Below, one piece after another: positions 1 to 5,006 of a stretch of DNA of 5,062 nucleotides (position 1 is the first letter of the stretch; each line of letters opens with the position of its first letter). Origin of the DNA: Acidobacteriota bacterium (GTDB taxonomy: Bacteria; Acidobacteriota; Vicinamibacteria; Vicinamibacterales; 2-12-FULL-66-21); assembly GCA_013362195.1 (NCBI GenBank), contig JABFWM010000608.1:1-5062 (forward strand). Reading direction: 5' to 3'. The notes under the pieces are model-generated. The model was given only the letters and a program-made list of their open reading frames with translations, was not told the DNA's origin and did not search any database. A program made the translations under genes and the position numbers.

Positions 1-553
1 TGTTCAGCGCGTCGATCGGCAGCGTCTTGGCAATCTGCGCCGCCTGGCTCGCCGCGGCGGCCTCGCGATCCCGGTAGAACGACCCCGCGATCGCATACCC
101 GGAGGTGAGAACGTCGGAGACCGGCTGGCTGAACCAGCGGTCCGTGGTCTTGCGGATCAATTCGCTGCCGACCAGCAGCACCAGCACCGACGGCACGATC
201 GTCAGCCCGAGCAGCGCGGCGACGAGTTTCAGCCGGAAGCGCGAGAACGGCAGCCCGCGGCGGCGCTCGACGATGAGTTTGACGACGTTGCGCGCCAGCA
301 CGAACACCAGCGCCAGCAGCATCGTCGCGTCGGCAATGGTCAGCGCATACAGCACGACCTCGCTGAGAAAGTCGGGATTGAGCTGCGTGGAGCGGTCCGC
401 GAGCGAGATCATCGCGATCAGGCTGACGAGCAGCAGCACGATGCCCGCGAGGATCAGCCGCGGATTGTCGCGAAACGGCCGCCGTTCAGGGGGCGGCGCC
501 GGGGAGCGGGGCGGGAGCGTGGGACGCACGCTCGAGTCCCTGACAGTGCTCAT
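1..553 (-). CDS. NtrY-like sensor histidine kinase, N-terminal part (runs off left edge)
   Basis: Reading leftward from the ATG at 553-551 gives 184 codons without a stop before the window edge, so only the membrane sensor half is present. A Pro/Arg-rich cytoplasmic N-terminus (residues 1-30) is followed by hydrophobic segments at about 33-51, 66-88 and 109-129. The stretch SRFRLKLVAALLGLTIVPS, followed by KTTDRWFSQPV (135-145), matches the style of NtrY-family kinases, where the last membrane helix leads through a WF motif into an extracytoplasmic or HAMP/PAS region. The HisKA and ATPase domains would lie outside the window, so kinase activity and the NtrY label are family inference. The start overlaps the nrdR stop in ATGA, the last junction of the operon visible here. 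An alternative GTG start at 529 (codon 9) has an AGGGA 7 nt upstream and is a real competitor. Confident on gene and class, less on exact start and signal sensed. Confidence 0.8.
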   Translation of the reverse strand, partial: MSTVRDSSVRPTLPPRSPAPPPERRPFRDNPRLILAGIVLLLVSLIAMISLADRSTQLNPDFLSEVVLYALTIADATMLLALVFVLARNVVKLIVERRRGLPFSRFRLKLVAALLGLTIVPSVLVLLVGSELIRKTTDRWFSQPVSDVLTSGYAIAGSFYRDREAAAASQAAQIAKTLPIDALN

Positions 554-1008
554 TCCTTCGTATTCAGCAGGTCCTTCAGCTCCGTCATGAACTCGCCGAT
601 GTCGCGGAAGTGACGGTACACGGAGGCGAACCGCACGTACGCGACTTTATCCAGCCGCCGCAGCTCGTTCATCACGAACGCGCCGATTTCCTCGGTGCTG
701 ATTTCCTTTTCGGGCTTGTCCTGCAGCGCCGACTCGACGCGATCGGCAATCTTCTCGATCGACGCCATGCTGACCGGCCGCTTCTCGCAGGCCTTCAGCA
801 GGCCGGCGACGAGCTTCTGCCGCTCGAAGCGCTCGCGGCTCCCGTCCTTCTTGATCACCATGTACGGGATCTCGTCGATCCGTTCGTAGCTGGTGAAGCG
901 GCGGCCGCACCCGAGGCACTCCCGCCGGCGGCGGATCACTTCGCCTTCCTTGCTCTCGCGCGAGTCGACGACCTTGTCGCCGAGGTGGGAGCAGTACGGA
1001 CACTTCAT
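550..1008 (-). CDS. nrdR: Transcriptional repressor NrdR
   Basis: This 152-residue protein is the usual NrdR length and is recognisable end to end. NrdR binds NrdR boxes upstream of ribonucleotide reductase genes and represses them according to ATP/dATP state. The N-terminal zinc ribbon has its four cysteines at C3, C6, C31 and C34 (MKCPYC and ECLGCG), followed by RRFTSYERI. The ATP-cone begins near IPYMVIKKDG (47-56), continues through RERFERQKL, and ends in the KVAYVRFASVYRHF segment. The ATG at 1008 shares its A with the TGA of the upstream membrane-protein gene (TGATG), and a GGAAGA at 1026-1021 is a plausible, rather distant ribosome binding site. Its own TGA overlaps the kinase ATG. The same frame stays open upstream to 2028, but that extension is a shadow of the membrane-protein gene; real NrdR starts at MKCPYC. 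No NrdR box or nrd gene is visible in the window. Confidence 0.97.
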   Translation of the reverse strand: MKCPYCSHLGDKVVDSRESKEGEVIRRRRECLGCGRRFTSYERIDEIPYMVIKKDGSRERFERQKLVAGLLKACEKRPVSMASIEKIADRVESALQDKPEKEISTEEIGAFVMNELRRLDKVAYVRFASVYRHFRDIGEFMTELKDLLNTKE

Positions 1009-2024
1009 CAGCTGACCGTCTCTTCCGCCATCTCGCGCATGCGCGTGAGACTGAGGCCCTCGCGGGCCATGAACGCGAGCCCGAGCAGCGTGACGGGGAC
1101 GAACGAGATCGCGTGCAGCACGATCGCCGCGCCGACGGCGCGGTCGGTCGGCACGGCGAAGAAGGTGGTCACCGTGATCTGATACATCGCGTGAAATCCG
1201 CCGATCGCCCCCGGCGTCGGCATCGCGACGCCGACCACGAGCAGCGTCATGACGAGGAACGATCCCAGATAGCCGAACGTCATATGAAACGCGCGCGACG
1301 TCAGCCAGATCCCCGCCGCAATCGACAGCCACAGCGGAAACGAGAGCACGAGCGACCCGAGCAGCCGCGCCGGTTGCCGCATCACCGCCAGGCCTTGGGC
1401 GAACGTCTCCACGAAGCGCGCGACGGCGTGCGCGAGCCGCGCCGGCAGCACCCGCTCGATGCGCAGCGCGGCGCGTCCGAGGCGCTCGGGATGGCCGGCC
1501 AGCGCGAAGAGCACGACCAGGCCGACGATCGAGGCGGCGCCGGCCGCGAGGCCCCCCGCCTTGACGCGCGCGTACAACGCCGGATCTCCCGCGATCGACG
1601 CGGGGTCGACGAACACGACGAACGTGCCGAAGAGCAGCAGCACGGTCACGAGATCCAGCAGGCGCTCCAGGATGATCGTCGCGAAACACGCGGTGGCCGG
1701 CAGCCGCTCGCGGCGGGCGAGCAGATACGGCCGGAGCACCTCGCCGGCACGCGCGGGCAGCAGAAAGCTGGCGGCAAAGCCAATCGTCGTCGTCTCGAAC
1801 GCCGTCGAGAACCGGGTCGGTCCGATCGGCGCCAGGAGATACTGCCACCGGATCGAGCGGAGCACGTAGGTCATGAGCGTCGCGCCGACGGCGAGCGCCA
1901 GGAGATCGGCACGCGCGCGGCGGGTTTCGGTCCAGACGCCGGCCATGTCCGCGTTGCGCAGGAAGTAGGCCAGCAGCCCGACCGTCAAGAAAAGGATGAG
2001 GACGGCTCGTAGTCGGGACCGCAT
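1008..2024 (-). CDS. Flippase-like integral membrane protein (LPG_synthase_TM / UPF0104 family)
   Basis: The 338-residue product is polytopic, with about seven or eight hydrophobic segments, among them residues 7-22, 41-55, 111-137, 157-176, 221-241, 251-268 and 297-319. Family-type motifs are visible: RSIRWQYLL (56-64), FLLPARAGEVLRPYLLARRE (86-105), ATIILERLLDL (115-125) and TPGAIGGF (270-277). These are characteristic of the transmembrane domain shared by lysylphosphatidylglycerol synthases/flippases and the AglD-like UPF0104 proteins. The aminoacyl-transferase domain of MprF is absent, so this is the stand-alone membrane type, whose substrate is generally unknown; lipid or polyprenyl-linked glycan transport is a guess. 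It is the first gene of the leftward operon, overlapping nrdR by 1 nt. The ATG at 2024 has no obvious Shine-Dalgarno, so a short-leader transcript or another start is possible. No disruption is seen. Confidence 0.88.
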   Translation of the reverse strand: MRSRLRAVLILFLTVGLLAYFLRNADMAGVWTETRRARADLLALAVGATLMTYVLRSIRWQYLLAPIGPTRFSTAFETTTIGFAASFLLPARAGEVLRPYLLARRERLPATACFATIILERLLDLVTVLLLFGTFVVFVDPASIAGDPALYARVKAGGLAAGAASIVGLVVLFALAGHPERLGRAALRIERVLPARLAHAVARFVETFAQGLAVMRQPARLLGSLVLSFPLWLSIAAGIWLTSRAFHMTFGYLGSFLVMTLLVVGVAMPTPGAIGGFHAMYQITVTTFFAVPTDRAVGAAIVLHAISFVPVTLLGLAFMAREGLSLTRMREMAEETVS

Positions 2025-2039
2025 GCACGCATTGTCGGG

Positions 2040-2079
2040 ATTAGAATCCGGATGGCCGGCTGACCCCCCGGAACTCTAA
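2040..2079. promoter_or_regulatory. Divergent intergenic region with imperfect dyad and -10-like boxes
   Basis: The 76-bp gap 2025-2100 separates the leftward operon from the rightward DUF4097-like gene, so promoters for both must lie in it or overlap the coding ends. Left arm TTAGA-AT-CCGG (2041-2051) faces right arm CCGG-AAC-TCTAA (2068-2079), an imperfect inverted repeat with about ten pairs. The same spot reads TAGAAT on the plus strand (2042-2047) and TCTAAT on the minus strand (2045-2040), each one mismatch from TATAAT. No convincing -35 box was found for either direction, so the promoter assignment is tentative; the dyad is directly visible. Confidence 0.35.
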
Positions 2080-2100
2080 CAAAGAGGTGACGCCAAGTCT

Positions 2101-3216
2101 ATGGGTAAGCGCGAGTTACTGCTTGTCATCGGATTCGTGGTGGCCGGCGCCGTCCTCTATCATGCCACCGCCCCGCCGCCACCGCCCGGCTCTGAGGGCT
2201 TCAGTGTCAGCCGCATCATCCAGCAGGCGCGGCGGGCCGTCCAGGGAAACCGCGCGCAGGTGGACGTCGAGTCGACGCGCACCGAAGCCATCGATGCGTC
2301 GATCGAAGAGCTGCATCTCACGGTCCGGAGCGTGGAGCTCACGGTCATCGGCGAGGCGCGAACGGACGTCCAGTTCGGCATGAAGGTCAATTCGACGGGG
2401 TACGACCCGAAGGAAGCGCGACAGTACGCCGAAGCGACGGAGTTGAAGATCGATCGGGCCGGCCCGTCGCTCGCGGCCGAGATCAAATACCCGCGTCAGG
2501 CGCGGCAACGCGCCTGGCTCACCGTGCGCGTGCCCTCGCGTCTACGCGTCCGGCTCGAGCCGAGCTCCGGCCGGCTCACGATCGCCAACGTCGCGGCGGT
2601 CGAGGGCACCGCGGCCGGCGGGCCGGCGACGCTGACCAATATCGCCGGCCCCGTCACGCTCAACCTGCGCGGTGTGCCGCTGGCGGTCGATGGCGCCGCC
2701 TCGCTCCGGCTGACCGGGCGCGGCGTCGAGACGAAGCTTCAGCGCGTCACCGGCATGGCCATCGTCCAGAGCAACGGCGGCGACCTCACGCTCAGCGCGA
2801 TCACCGGACCGCTCGAGATCGAATCGCGCAACACTGACGTGCGCGTCGAGCAGATCAGGCACCTCAAGGCGCCGCTGCGCGTGAACGCCACCAACGGCAG
2901 CGTCCGCATCGCGGGGCTGCGCACCGAGGCGCGCATCGACGGCAACGACACCGATCTCGACATCGTGCTCGACGCGCCCGCGCCGGTGACGATCTACAGC
3001 ACGTCGCAGGACATCACGGTGACGCCGCCCGCCGCCGGCTACACCGTGGACGCGGTCGCGACCGACGGACGCATCACGATCGACGATGGTTCGATACACG
3101 CGAGCGGGGACACGAACGAACAGCGCGCATCGGGATCGGTTCGCGGCGGCGGCGCGACCTTGACGCTGCGCGCGACACGCGGCGACATCCTGGTTCGGCC
3201 GCCTGCGGGCAAGTGA
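2101..3216 (+). CDS. Membrane-anchored DUF4097-like beta-repeat protein
   Basis: The 371-residue protein starts with a short basic segment (GKRE) and one hydrophobic helix (about 6-20), followed by a Pro run (25-29). There is no lipobox cysteine and proline follows the only Ala-x-Ala-like site, so a signal anchor is more likely than a cleaved signal peptide. The C-terminal half, from about residue 155, is a string of short beta-strand units: GRLTIANV, GPVTLNL, GGDLTLSAITGPLEIES, NGSVRIAGL, and finally GGATLTLRATRGDILVRPP. This alternation is typical of the DUF4097 / putative adhesin beta-solenoid fold; no catalytic motif is visible and biochemical function is unknown. An extracytoplasmic or envelope location is inferred. 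The ATG at 2101 is preceded by AGAGGTG (2083-2089), 11 nt away. purC starts 50 nt downstream, close enough for co-transcription, though no functional link is apparent. Confident it is a real gene; family moderately sure. Confidence 0.85.
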   Translation: MGKRELLLVIGFVVAGAVLYHATAPPPPPGSEGFSVSRIIQQARRAVQGNRAQVDVESTRTEAIDASIEELHLTVRSVELTVIGEARTDVQFGMKVNSTGYDPKEARQYAEATELKIDRAGPSLAAEIKYPRQARQRAWLTVRVPSRLRVRLEPSSGRLTIANVAAVEGTAAGGPATLTNIAGPVTLNLRGVPLAVDGAASLRLTGRGVETKLQRVTGMAIVQSNGGDLTLSAITGPLEIESRNTDVRVEQIRHLKAPLRVNATNGSVRIAGLRTEARIDGNDTDLDIVLDAPAPVTIYSTSQDITVTPPAAGYTVDAVATDGRITIDDGSIHASGDTNEQRASGSVRGGGATLTLRATRGDILVRPPAGK

Positions 3217-3266
3217 CAGAATTTTGCGCTTTGCAGTAAGCTCTCTCCTTCCGCGAGGCGACATTC

Positions 3267-4202
3267 GTGCTCACTACTGCACCGCTGCTCGACACCAATC
3301 TTCCAGAGCTCACACGTCACGGCCGCGGCAAGGTCCGCGACATCTATCAGGTCGGCGACGATCTGCTGATCGTCGCGACCGATCGCATCTCGGCGTTCGA
3401 TTACGTGCTGGGCTCCGGCATTCCCGACAAGGGCAAGGTGCTCACGCAGCTCTCCGCGTTCTGGTTCGAGCGGATGGGCGATCTGGTGCCGCATCACGTG
3501 ATCGCCACCGACGTCGCGAAGATGCCGGCCGCGCTCCATCGCTACGAGGACGTGCTGAAGGGACGCGCAATGCTCTGCCGGCGCACCCGGCCGGTGCCCA
3601 TCGAGTGCGTCGCGCGGGGCTATCTGTCCGGATCCGGATGGAAGGAGTATCAGCAGAGCGGACGCGTCTGCGGGATCACGCTGCCCTCCGGCCTCCGCGA
3701 ATCCGACCGTCTGCCGGAGCCCATCTTCACGCCGGCGACCAAGGCCGAGAGCGGACACGACGTCAACATCAGTGAAGACGAAGCCGCGTCGATCGCCGGA
3801 CGGGACCTGATCACGCGGCTGAAGCAGCTGACGCTCGAGATCTATCGGCGCGGCTGCGAGCATGCCGAATCGAAGGGCATCATCATCGCCGACACGAAAT
3901 TCGAGTTCGGACTGGCGCGGCGGGGCACCGCCGGGTCGTCGGCGAACGTCATCGGCGACGACGAGATCGTGCTCATCGACGAAGTGCTGACGCCGGACTC
4001 ATCGCGGTTCTGGCCCCGCGATCAGTACGTCGCGGGACAGGGGCAGCCGAGTTTCGACAAACAATTCGTCCGCGACTACCTCGAAGAGATCCGCTGGAAC
4101 AAGCAGCCGCCCGTGCCATCGCTGCCCGACGAGGTCGTCCGGAAGACACGCGAGAAGTACGTCGAAGCCTTTCGCCGGCTGACCGGCCGCGATCTCGTCT
4201 GA
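3267..4202 (+). CDS. purC: Phosphoribosylaminoimidazole-succinocarboxamide synthase (SAICAR synthetase)
   Basis: The enzyme makes SAICAR from CAIR, aspartate and ATP in the cytoplasmic de novo purine pathway. At 311 residues this is the longer form resembling yeast Ade1 rather than the roughly 240-residue E. coli type. Visible landmarks are the ATP-binding loop HGRGKVRDIY (18-26), VATDRISAFD (36-45), the signature VPIECVARGYLSGS (110-123), PEPIFTPATKAE (150-161), IIADTKFEFG (206-215) and LIDEVLTPDSSRFW (236-249). Between FEFG and LIDE there are about 20 residues, apparently some ten more than in the yeast protein as I recall it. The GTG at 3267 is the start, with CGAGGCG at 3253-3259 as a plausible ribosome binding site; it places MLTTAPLLDTNLPEL just before the conserved loop, as expected. 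The Fis-domain gene follows after 11 nt. No other pur gene is in the window. Confidence 0.98.
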   Translation: MLTTAPLLDTNLPELTRHGRGKVRDIYQVGDDLLIVATDRISAFDYVLGSGIPDKGKVLTQLSAFWFERMGDLVPHHVIATDVAKMPAALHRYEDVLKGRAMLCRRTRPVPIECVARGYLSGSGWKEYQQSGRVCGITLPSGLRESDRLPEPIFTPATKAESGHDVNISEDEAASIAGRDLITRLKQLTLEIYRRGCEHAESKGIIIADTKFEFGLARRGTAGSSANVIGDDEIVLIDEVLTPDSSRFWPRDQYVAGQGQPSFDKQFVRDYLEEIRWNKQPPVPSLPDEVVRKTREKYVEAFRRLTGRDLV

Positions 4203-4213
4203 GCGGCGGCCTG

Positions 4214-4426
4214 ATGCTCCGCGATCAGCTCGACAAGCTCGTGACAGAACTGCTCGACAAGGGGGTTCTGTACGACGACGCGCGCAAGGAATTCGAGAAG
4301 CTGTTCATCGCGCGCGCGCTGCAGCGCACCGACGGCAATCTCGGCAACGCCGCCGAGATGCTCGGCGTGCATCGCAACACCATCGCCCGCAAGATCAGCG
4401 AATATCGCCTCAAGCGCACGGCCTGA
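4214..4426 (+). CDS. Small stand-alone Fis-type helix-turn-helix protein
   Basis: The 70-residue protein resembles the C-terminal DNA-binding domain of Fis and NtrC-type activators without any receiver or AAA+ domain. Residues 24-36 form a KEFEKLFIARAL helix, and 39-65 (TDGNLGNAAEMLGVHRNTIARKISEY) form the helix-turn-helix, matching the Fis pattern GN-x3-AA-x2-LG-(I/V)-x-R-x-T-(I/L)-x-(K/R)-K-(I/L). The first 23 residues are helical and probably serve dimerisation. It is shorter than E. coli Fis (98 residues) and lacks most of its N-terminal activation region. It starts 11 nt after the purC stop with only a weak ribosome binding site, consistent with translation coupled to purC. A role as nucleoid-associated or local transcription factor is inferred; targets are unknown. 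I would not call it fis without phylogeny. Confidence 0.87.
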   Translation: MLRDQLDKLVTELLDKGVLYDDARKEFEKLFIARALQRTDGNLGNAAEMLGVHRNTIARKISEYRLKRTA

Positions 4427-4461
4427 TTGCAGCGCCTGGCGGCTCGGCCTGCGTCCGGATC

Positions 4462-4479
4462 GCGGGTCCCTGGACCCGC
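4462..4479 (+). terminator. GC-rich stem-loop after the Fis-domain gene (possible terminator)
   Basis: GCGGGTCC (4462-4469) and GGACCCGC (4472-4479) are a perfect 8-bp palindrome separated by CT; as RNA a 6-bp stem with a 6-nt loop is more realistic. It lies 36 nt past the stop at 4426 and before the groES promoter, where a terminator is expected. No T-run follows, so a classical intrinsic terminator is not supported. GGGTCCC (4464-4470) could instead pair with GGGACCC (4486-4492). Confidence 0.3.
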
Positions 4480-4502
4480 CGCCCGGGGACCCAACCTCGG
4501 CT

Positions 4503-4529
4503 TTAGCAGTCTCCCGCCTCGACTGCTTG
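4503..4529. promoter_or_regulatory. Second, degenerate CIRCE-like operator upstream of groES
   Basis: TTAGCAGTC (4503-4511), a 9-nt spacer, then GACTGCTTG (4521-4529) has the exact CIRCE geometry. The left arm is identical to the left arm of the better CIRCE 52 bp downstream. The arms pair over seven contiguous bases (AGCAGTC/GACTGCT). Against consensus TTAGCACTC-N9-GAGTGCTAA it scores 14 of 18. Its right arm overlaps the first three bases of the -35 box. HrcA binding here is inference. Confidence 0.5.
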
Positions 4530-4555
4530 ACACGCTTCCACGGCTCCCATATATT
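4527..4555 (+). promoter_or_regulatory. Sigma-70-type promoter of groES-groEL
   Basis: TTGACA (4527-4532) matches the consensus -35, and TATATT (4550-4555) is one mismatch from the -10 consensus; the spacer is exactly 17 nt. The predicted start is near 4562, inside the CIRCE operator, giving a leader of about 106 nt. It is the strongest promoter-like sequence I see in the window. This arrangement, a vegetative promoter repressed by HrcA, is the standard CIRCE regulon design. Confidence 0.88.
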
Positions 4556-4581
4556 TAGCAGTCGATCAGGCTGAGTGCTAA
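4555..4581. promoter_or_regulatory. CIRCE operator (HrcA binding site)
   Basis: TTAGCAGTC (4555-4563), a 9-nt spacer, then GAGTGCTAA (4573-4581) matches the CIRCE consensus TTAGCACTC-N9-GAGTGCTAA at 17 of 18 positions; the one deviation is G for C in the left arm. It starts on the last base of the -10 box and covers the predicted transcription start, so bound HrcA would block initiation. In the established model HrcA needs GroEL to stay active, so misfolded protein titrating GroEL releases repression. hrcA itself is not in this window. Confidence 0.95.
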
Positions 4582-4621
4582 CGCGCCGTGGGGTCCGGCT
4601 CTCCCTGCCGCCGCCGGCGCG
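4582..4621 (+). other. Stem-loop in the groES 5' leader
   Basis: CGCGCCG (4582-4588) pairs perfectly with CGGCGCG (4615-4621), directly after the CIRCE element and inside the predicted leader. The 26-nt loop can itself hold a GGG/CCC pairing. It may stabilise the 5' end of the mRNA or be chance in GC-rich sequence; no defined RNA family is recognised. Confidence 0.3.
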
Positions 4622-4642
4622 CGACACGTCACCCCCAAGGAA

Positions 4643-4659
4643 TTTTTCATACGGAGAAG
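4643..4659 (+). promoter_or_regulatory. groES ribosome binding site within a weak U-rich hairpin (possible fourU-like thermometer)
   Basis: The ribosome binding site is GGAGAAG (4653-4659), 8 nt before the groES ATG. UUUUUC (4643-4648) can pair with GAGAAG (4654-4659) across the 5-nt loop AUACG: one G-C pair, three A-U and two G-U. This resembles the fourU RNA thermometer design, in which a U-run masks the purine-rich ribosome binding site at low temperature. The stem is short and weak, so it may not form in the cell. The ribosome binding site is solid; the thermometer is speculative. Confidence 0.35.
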
Positions 4660-4667
4660 ACACCGCT

Positions 4668-4985
4668 ATGGCAGCAACAGCGACGAAGTCCGCCACGAAG
4701 ATCCGCCCCCTGCACGACCGCGTGATCGTCGAGCGCCTCGAAGAAGGCGAACAGAAGGTTGGCGGCATCATCATCCCCGACACCGCCAAAGAGAAGCCGC
4801 AGCAGGGCCGCGTGGTCGCGGTGGGCAAGGGCAAAACCGAGAAGGACGGCAAGGTGACCCCGCTCGACGTCAAGGTCGGCGACACGGTGCTGTTCGGCAA
4901 GTACTCCGGCCAGGAAATCAAGATCGACGGCGAGGAACGCCTGATCATGCGCGAGGAAGAAATCCTCGCCATCCTCGAGAGCTAA
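4668..4985 (+). CDS. groES: Co-chaperonin GroES (Hsp10)
   Basis: The 105-residue product is GroES, which caps the GroEL folding chamber as a heptamer in the cytoplasm. Landmarks are IRPLHDRVIVERL (12-24), the mobile loop GGIIIPDTAKEKPQQG (32-47), which contacts GroEL through its hydrophobic III tripeptide, GRVVAVGKGK (47-56), VGDTVLFGKYSG (70-81), and the C-terminal EEILAILES. An Ala/Thr/Lys-rich N-terminus of about ten residues precedes IRPLHDRV, longer than in E. coli GroES. The ATG at 4668 is chosen over the in-frame GTG at 4575, because the latter lies inside the CIRCE operator and would add 31 unrelated residues. groEL follows after 21 nt, and the pair is controlled by the promoter and CIRCE element upstream. 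Confidence 0.98.
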   Translation: MAATATKSATKIRPLHDRVIVERLEEGEQKVGGIIIPDTAKEKPQQGRVVAVGKGKTEKDGKVTPLDVKVGDTVLFGKYSGQEIKIDGEERLIMREEEILAILES

Positions 4986-4990
4986 GGCGA

Positions 4991-4997
4991 AGGAGAG
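4991..4997 (+). promoter_or_regulatory. groEL ribosome binding site
   Basis: AGGAGAG lies 9 nt before the groEL ATG at 5007, in the 21-nt groES-groEL gap. It is a strong, well-placed Shine-Dalgarno and fixes the groEL start. Confidence 0.75.
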
Positions 4998-5006
4998 CAA
5001 CGCATC

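Noticed and set aside
1113..2012. Long rightward open frame opposite the flippase-like gene (also 105-590, 610-1182 and 1459-1869)
   Set aside because: Antisense frames rich in Arg, Gln, Ser and Ala, with no domain; typical of high-GC DNA where stop codons are rare opposite true genes.
550..2028. A 492-codon leftward open frame that would fuse about 340 residues to NrdR
   Set aside because: The extension is Arg/Ala/Pro-rich with no recognisable domain and is the out-of-frame shadow of the 338-residue membrane protein; NrdR proteins begin at MKCPYC.
2087..2383. GTG-started 98-codon rightward frame at the beginning of the DUF4097-like gene
   Set aside because: It is out of frame with the long gene, Ser/Arg-rich, and overlaps a better supported coding sequence with a membrane helix.
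3213..3242. Possible purC promoter (GTGACA, about 18 nt, TAAGCT)
   Set aside because: The -10-like hexamer matches consensus at only three of six positions; not distinguishable from chance.
2542..3863. Leftward open frames opposite the DUF4097-like gene and purC (2542-3264, 3039-3863)
   Set aside because: They overlap well-supported genes completely, show no recognisable motif and have Arg/Ala-biased composition.
4575..4667. GTG at 4575 as groES start, adding 31 residues
   Set aside because: It lies inside the CIRCE operator, lacks a ribosome binding site, and the added residues do not belong to GroES; ATG at 4668 has a proper ribosome binding site.
4076..4972. Leftward 298-codon open frame over the end of purC, the Fis-domain gene and groES
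   Set aside because: It crosses three supported features, including the promoter and CIRCE element, and has no domain-like composition.
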